Below the pieces are notes generated by a model. That model searched no databases and was not told the DNA's origin. It saw only the letters and a program-made list of their open reading frames with translations. The position numbers and the translations under genes are program-made. Source: DASQGA01 sp963722715 (GTDB taxonomy: Bacteria; Actinomycetota; Thermoleophilia; Gaiellales; Gaiellaceae). From it: a stretch of 64,000 nucleotides of DNA. The DNA lies in contig CAVROA010000004.1 in the NCBI GenBank assembly GCA_963722715.1, positions 124,001 to 188,000 of the forward strand, read 5' to 3'. This document shows positions 61,614-64,000 of this stretch, piece after piece; position 1 is the stretch's first letter, and every line of letters starts with the position of its first letter.

Positions 61614-61784
61614 GTGCACTTGGACATCGTCCCCCAGCCCTCCAGTGACGAACGGGACGCCATCGTCGCGGCGCTCGAAAAGGCGCGAGCCGAGGCCGAC
61701 AGTCGCGACGACTGGTGGCGTGCCGGCGTGATCGAGAACCTAGAGGAGGGTGCGGGCGAGAGCCTCTCGCCAGCCGGCGAGTAG
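61614..61784 (+). CDS. Small hypothetical protein
   Basis: A 56-residue acidic protein if started at GTG 61614, or 54 from TTG 61620. It reads LDIVPQPSSDERDAIVAALEKA then DDWWRAGVIENLEE. The PxxxERxAIxxAL...W-R layout resembles small subunits and hypotheticals found with acyl-CoA carboxylases, but no carboxylase gene is present. TCTAAA (61595-61600) is a possible -10. Its last 45 bases overlap the glpK end on the other strand, so the exact end is suspect. Confidence 0.45.
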   Translation: MHLDIVPQPSSDERDAIVAALEKARAEADSRDDWWRAGVIENLEEGAGESLSPAGE

Positions 61785-63183
61785 GCGCTCGGCTTCGTCT
61801 TCCGGTAGCTCCGGCTCGTACCGCTGCTCGATCCGGCCGAGGGCGGCGATCTCGGCCGGCGTCTTCCAGACCCCAACGCCGAGGCCGGCGAGCGCGGCTG
61901 CGCCGAGAGCGGTGCTCTCCCGCTCGGCGGGCACCTCGACCGGGATCCGGGCGAGGTCGGCCTGGAGCTGCATCAGGAACGCGTTCTCGCTCATGCCGCC
62001 GTCGGCTCTCAGGAGCTCGACGCCGGTTGCCATCGCGTCGAGCACGTCGGTCGTCTGGTAGGCGGCCGCCTCGAGCGCCGCGCGGACGAGGTGCGCCCGG
62101 TCCGTGCCGCGGGTCAGGCCCGTGATGAGGCCACGGGCCTCCGGCGCCCAGTGCGGCGAGCCGAGGCCCGCCAGTGCCGGCACGAAGTAGACGCCGTCGT
62201 TTCCCTCGACCGACTGCGCCAGCGCCTCGCTCTCCGCCGCGTCGTCGAGGAGGCCGAGGGAGTCGCGGAGCCACTGGATCGCCGCCCCGGTGACGAAGAT
62301 CGAGCCCTCGAGCGCGTAGACGGCCTGCTCGCCGTGTAGCCGCCAGGCCGCGGTCCTCAGGAGGCCTTCGGGTGCCGACCGCTGCGTCGCCGCCGGCGTT
62401 GGCGAGGACGAAGCTGCCGGTTCCGTACGTCGCCTTGACCTGCCCGGGCTCGTGGCACCCCTGGCCGAAGAGCGCTGCCTGCTGGTCGCCGGCTATTCCC
62501 GTGACGGGGACCCGAGCGCCGAAAAGCTCGGCCTCGGCGATCGGGCCGCTCGAGTCGACGACCTCCGGCAGGATCTCGCGCGGCACACCGAAGAGCTCGA
62601 GCAGCTCGTCGTCCCACTCGAGGCTCTCGAGGCCGAGGAGCATCGTGCGGGAGGCGTTCGAGACGTCGGTGGCGTGAACCGCGCCGCCGGTCAGCTGCCA
62701 GAGGAGCCAGGAGTCGACGGTGCCGAAGGCGAGGTCGGCCGGGTTTCCGCCCGTCTCGTTGAGGAGCCACTCGAGCTTCGTCGCGGAGAAATAGGGATCC
62801 GGGACGAGGCCGGTGCGCTCCCGGATGAGGTCCCGCGGGAGCTCCTCGCAGCGCCAGGCAGTCCGCCGGTCCTGCCAGACGATCGCGCGGTGCACCGGAC
62901 GACCCGTCGAGCGCTCCCAGAGCACCGTGGTCTCGCGCTGGTTCGTGATCCCGATCGCGGCGAGATCTCCGGGGCCCACGCCCGCCTCGGCAAGGGCCGC
63001 CTCGGCGGCGGTCAGCACCGAGATCCAGATCTCCTCCGGGTCGTGCTCGACCCAGGCCGGGCGGGGAAAGTGCTGCGCCACCTCCGCATAGCCGCGCCCG
63101 CGGCGGTGGAGCTCCTCGTCGAAGACGATGCACACCGTCCCGGTGGTGCCCTGGTCGATCGCAAGGACGAGTGCGTCGGGCAC
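61740..63183 (-). CDS. glpK: Glycerol kinase (one frameshift)
   Basis: About 480 residues from ATG 63183. FGGY-kinase motifs: LAIDQGTTGTVCIVFD, GITNQRETTVLWER, DRRTAWRCEEL, then GIAGDQQAALFGQGC and TYGTGSFVLANAGG. One extra base near 62370 moves the frame; after it come GLLRTAAWRLHGEQAVYALEG-type sequence, SPHWAPEARGLITGLTRGT, the signature AALEAAAYQT and ADGGMSENAFLMQ. It phosphorylates glycerol for lipid or energy metabolism. No glpF or glpD is adjacent. Confidence 0.92.
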
Positions 63184-63256
63184 GGCGCGATGCTACTCCG
63201 GAGGGCGGCGCGGCCGGCTGCGAGCGAACGAGCTCGCTGCGCCGGCGCTAGTCGAG

Positions 63257-64000
63257 TTACCGGCCGGGCGATATGGGCGCGCCTGCGCGTGCCTCGAGTA
63301 GGTCGCGGACGCGCACCTGCTCGGTCAGCAGGCGGCGGAAGCGCTCGGGCTCGCCCGCCACGTACGAGCGGCAGAGCTCTCTTCCGGTCGAGTAGGTGTG
63401 TATGTAGGTGCGCTGGACCGGCTCGGTGATGAAGCGGATCAAGTGGGCCGCGAGCTTCGGGGTGATGAGACCCCAGCGCTCGAGATATGCCTGCACCTCG
63501 GCCTCGCTCGTTCCGTCGTCGTGCAGCATCAACGCCGCGTTGACGTCCGCCCACGCGCACGGTTCGAGGGCCCGCTCGACGGCGAGGGCGTGGGTCAGAT
63601 CGAACTCGATTCCGGTGTCGTGTATGACCGCGGCGAGCGCCGCCCCGCCGTCGCCCTCGAGCAGCACGTTCGGCGCGCGCTCGGCGATCCCCTCCGAAAC
63701 GAGCGACTGCGGCGTGGGCACGAGCACCAGCGTCTCCTCGAGCAGCCCTCGACCGCGTACGAGCAGGTGCTCCTTGCTGCAGCTCTCCGTGTGGTGGCCG
63801 GGATACGTCTCGTGCATGGTGAGCCGGAGCAGCTCCAAGGCTGAGATCGGAAGGTCGACGTTGACGGAGATCCGGCTGCGCAGGTCGCCGAGGTAGGCGC
63901 AGTCCGCCCACCAGGGCTTGTCGCGCACGATCTCGAGGACCACTCCTTCGCCGGCCGGCAGCTCGACCAGGTCGCGCGTCCACGTGCGCGCCTCCTCGAT
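63257..64000 (-). CDS. DUF885-family metallopeptidase, C-terminal part (truncated by window edge)
   Basis: 247 residues of a reading frame that enters from the window end. The zinc motif is MHETYPGHHTE, a variant of the HExxPGHH of DUF885 carboxypeptidase-like proteins, and VSEGIAERAPN supplies the downstream Glu. QRTYIHTYSTGRELCRSYV near the end fits the helical C-domain. Members are predicted zinc carboxypeptidases. The N-terminus lies beyond 64000. It is followed by glpK after 73 bases on the same strand. Confidence 0.85.
   Translation of the reverse strand: MEEARTWTRDLVELPAGEGVVLEIVRDKPWWADCAYLGDLRSRISVNVDLPISALELLRLTMHETYPGHHTESCSKEHLLVRGRGLLEETLVLVPTPQSLVSEGIAERAPNVLLEGDGGAALAAVIHDTGIEFDLTHALAVERALEPCAWADVNAALMLHDDGTSEAEVQAYLERWGLITPKLAAHLIRFITEPVQRTYIHTYSTGRELCRSYVAGEPERFRRLLTEQVRVRDLLEARAGAPISPGR

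Overview
This window is a dense, GC-rich chromosomal segment with many GTG and TTG starts, genes joined by 4-base stop/start overlaps (ATGA, GTGA, TTGA) and almost no long spacers. A Gram-positive-type LexA box (CGAAC-N4-GTTCG), FadR-family GntR, LAL/MalT-type and GerE-type regulators, a GntR-controlled sugar ABC importer and a complete hopanoid operon point to an actinobacterium. Thermoleophilia/Gaiellales-like lineages are my best guess; this is inference, because no rRNA is present. There are no insertion sequences, prophage genes or CRISPR arrays.

Layout. 0-7.3 kb: end of an M15 peptidase, a zinc-ribbon protein with a suspicious in-frame amber codon, a glycosyltransferase, a cation-efflux protein, a lone receiver domain, secG, tldD-pmbA, tRNA-Leu(GAG), lexA with a coupled zinc-ribbon gene. 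7.4-7.8 kb: RNase P RNA with a strong terminator. 7.8-19.4 kb: an arsR/AHSA1 pair, Rieske oxygenase, a DUF1028-RidA-HpaB group (HpaB badly broken), a NitT/TauT-type ABC importer, a HisC-like aminotransferase with an odd HisB-like tail, an FMN alpha-hydroxyacid oxidase and an agmatinase-family ureohydrolase. 19.4-30.7 kb: a divergent carbohydrate regulon. The minus arm carries a binding protein, two permeases, a dehydrogenase, a mutarotase-like protein and the ATPase. The plus arm carries a hydroxyacid dehydrogenase, a FadR-type repressor, three SDRs, an acetoacetate-decarboxylase-fold enzyme and a VOC protein. Repeated GTCAAAC sites lie between the arms. 30.7-37 kb: a gamma-glutamyl-amine block (GS-like ligase, PuuD-like hydrolase, M24 peptidase, APC permease, ornithine cyclodeaminase-like). 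37-40 kb: a second arsR/AHSA1 module, VOC, CoA-transferase, aldo-keto reductase.

40.3-48.7 kb: hopanoid pathway as one run: fused hpnC-hpnD, hpnE, shc, hpnA, hpnH, hpnG, ending in ispH, which supplies isoprenoid precursors. 48.8-64 kb: pheA, secreted and membrane small proteins, histone-deacetylase-family hydrolase, 5'-3' exonuclease, plsC, type IA topoisomerase, a sigma-70 factor, an HD-GYP phosphodiesterase between LuxR-type regulators, glpK and the end of a DUF885 peptidase.

Two cautions. About a dozen otherwise well-conserved genes carry a single-base frameshift, while whole stretches (18-33 kb, 43-58 kb) carry none or almost none. This looks more like residual indel errors in the assembly than pseudogenisation, except perhaps for the hpaB-like gene, which has at least six. 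Starts of overlapping genes were chosen by coupling and Shine-Dalgarno evidence.
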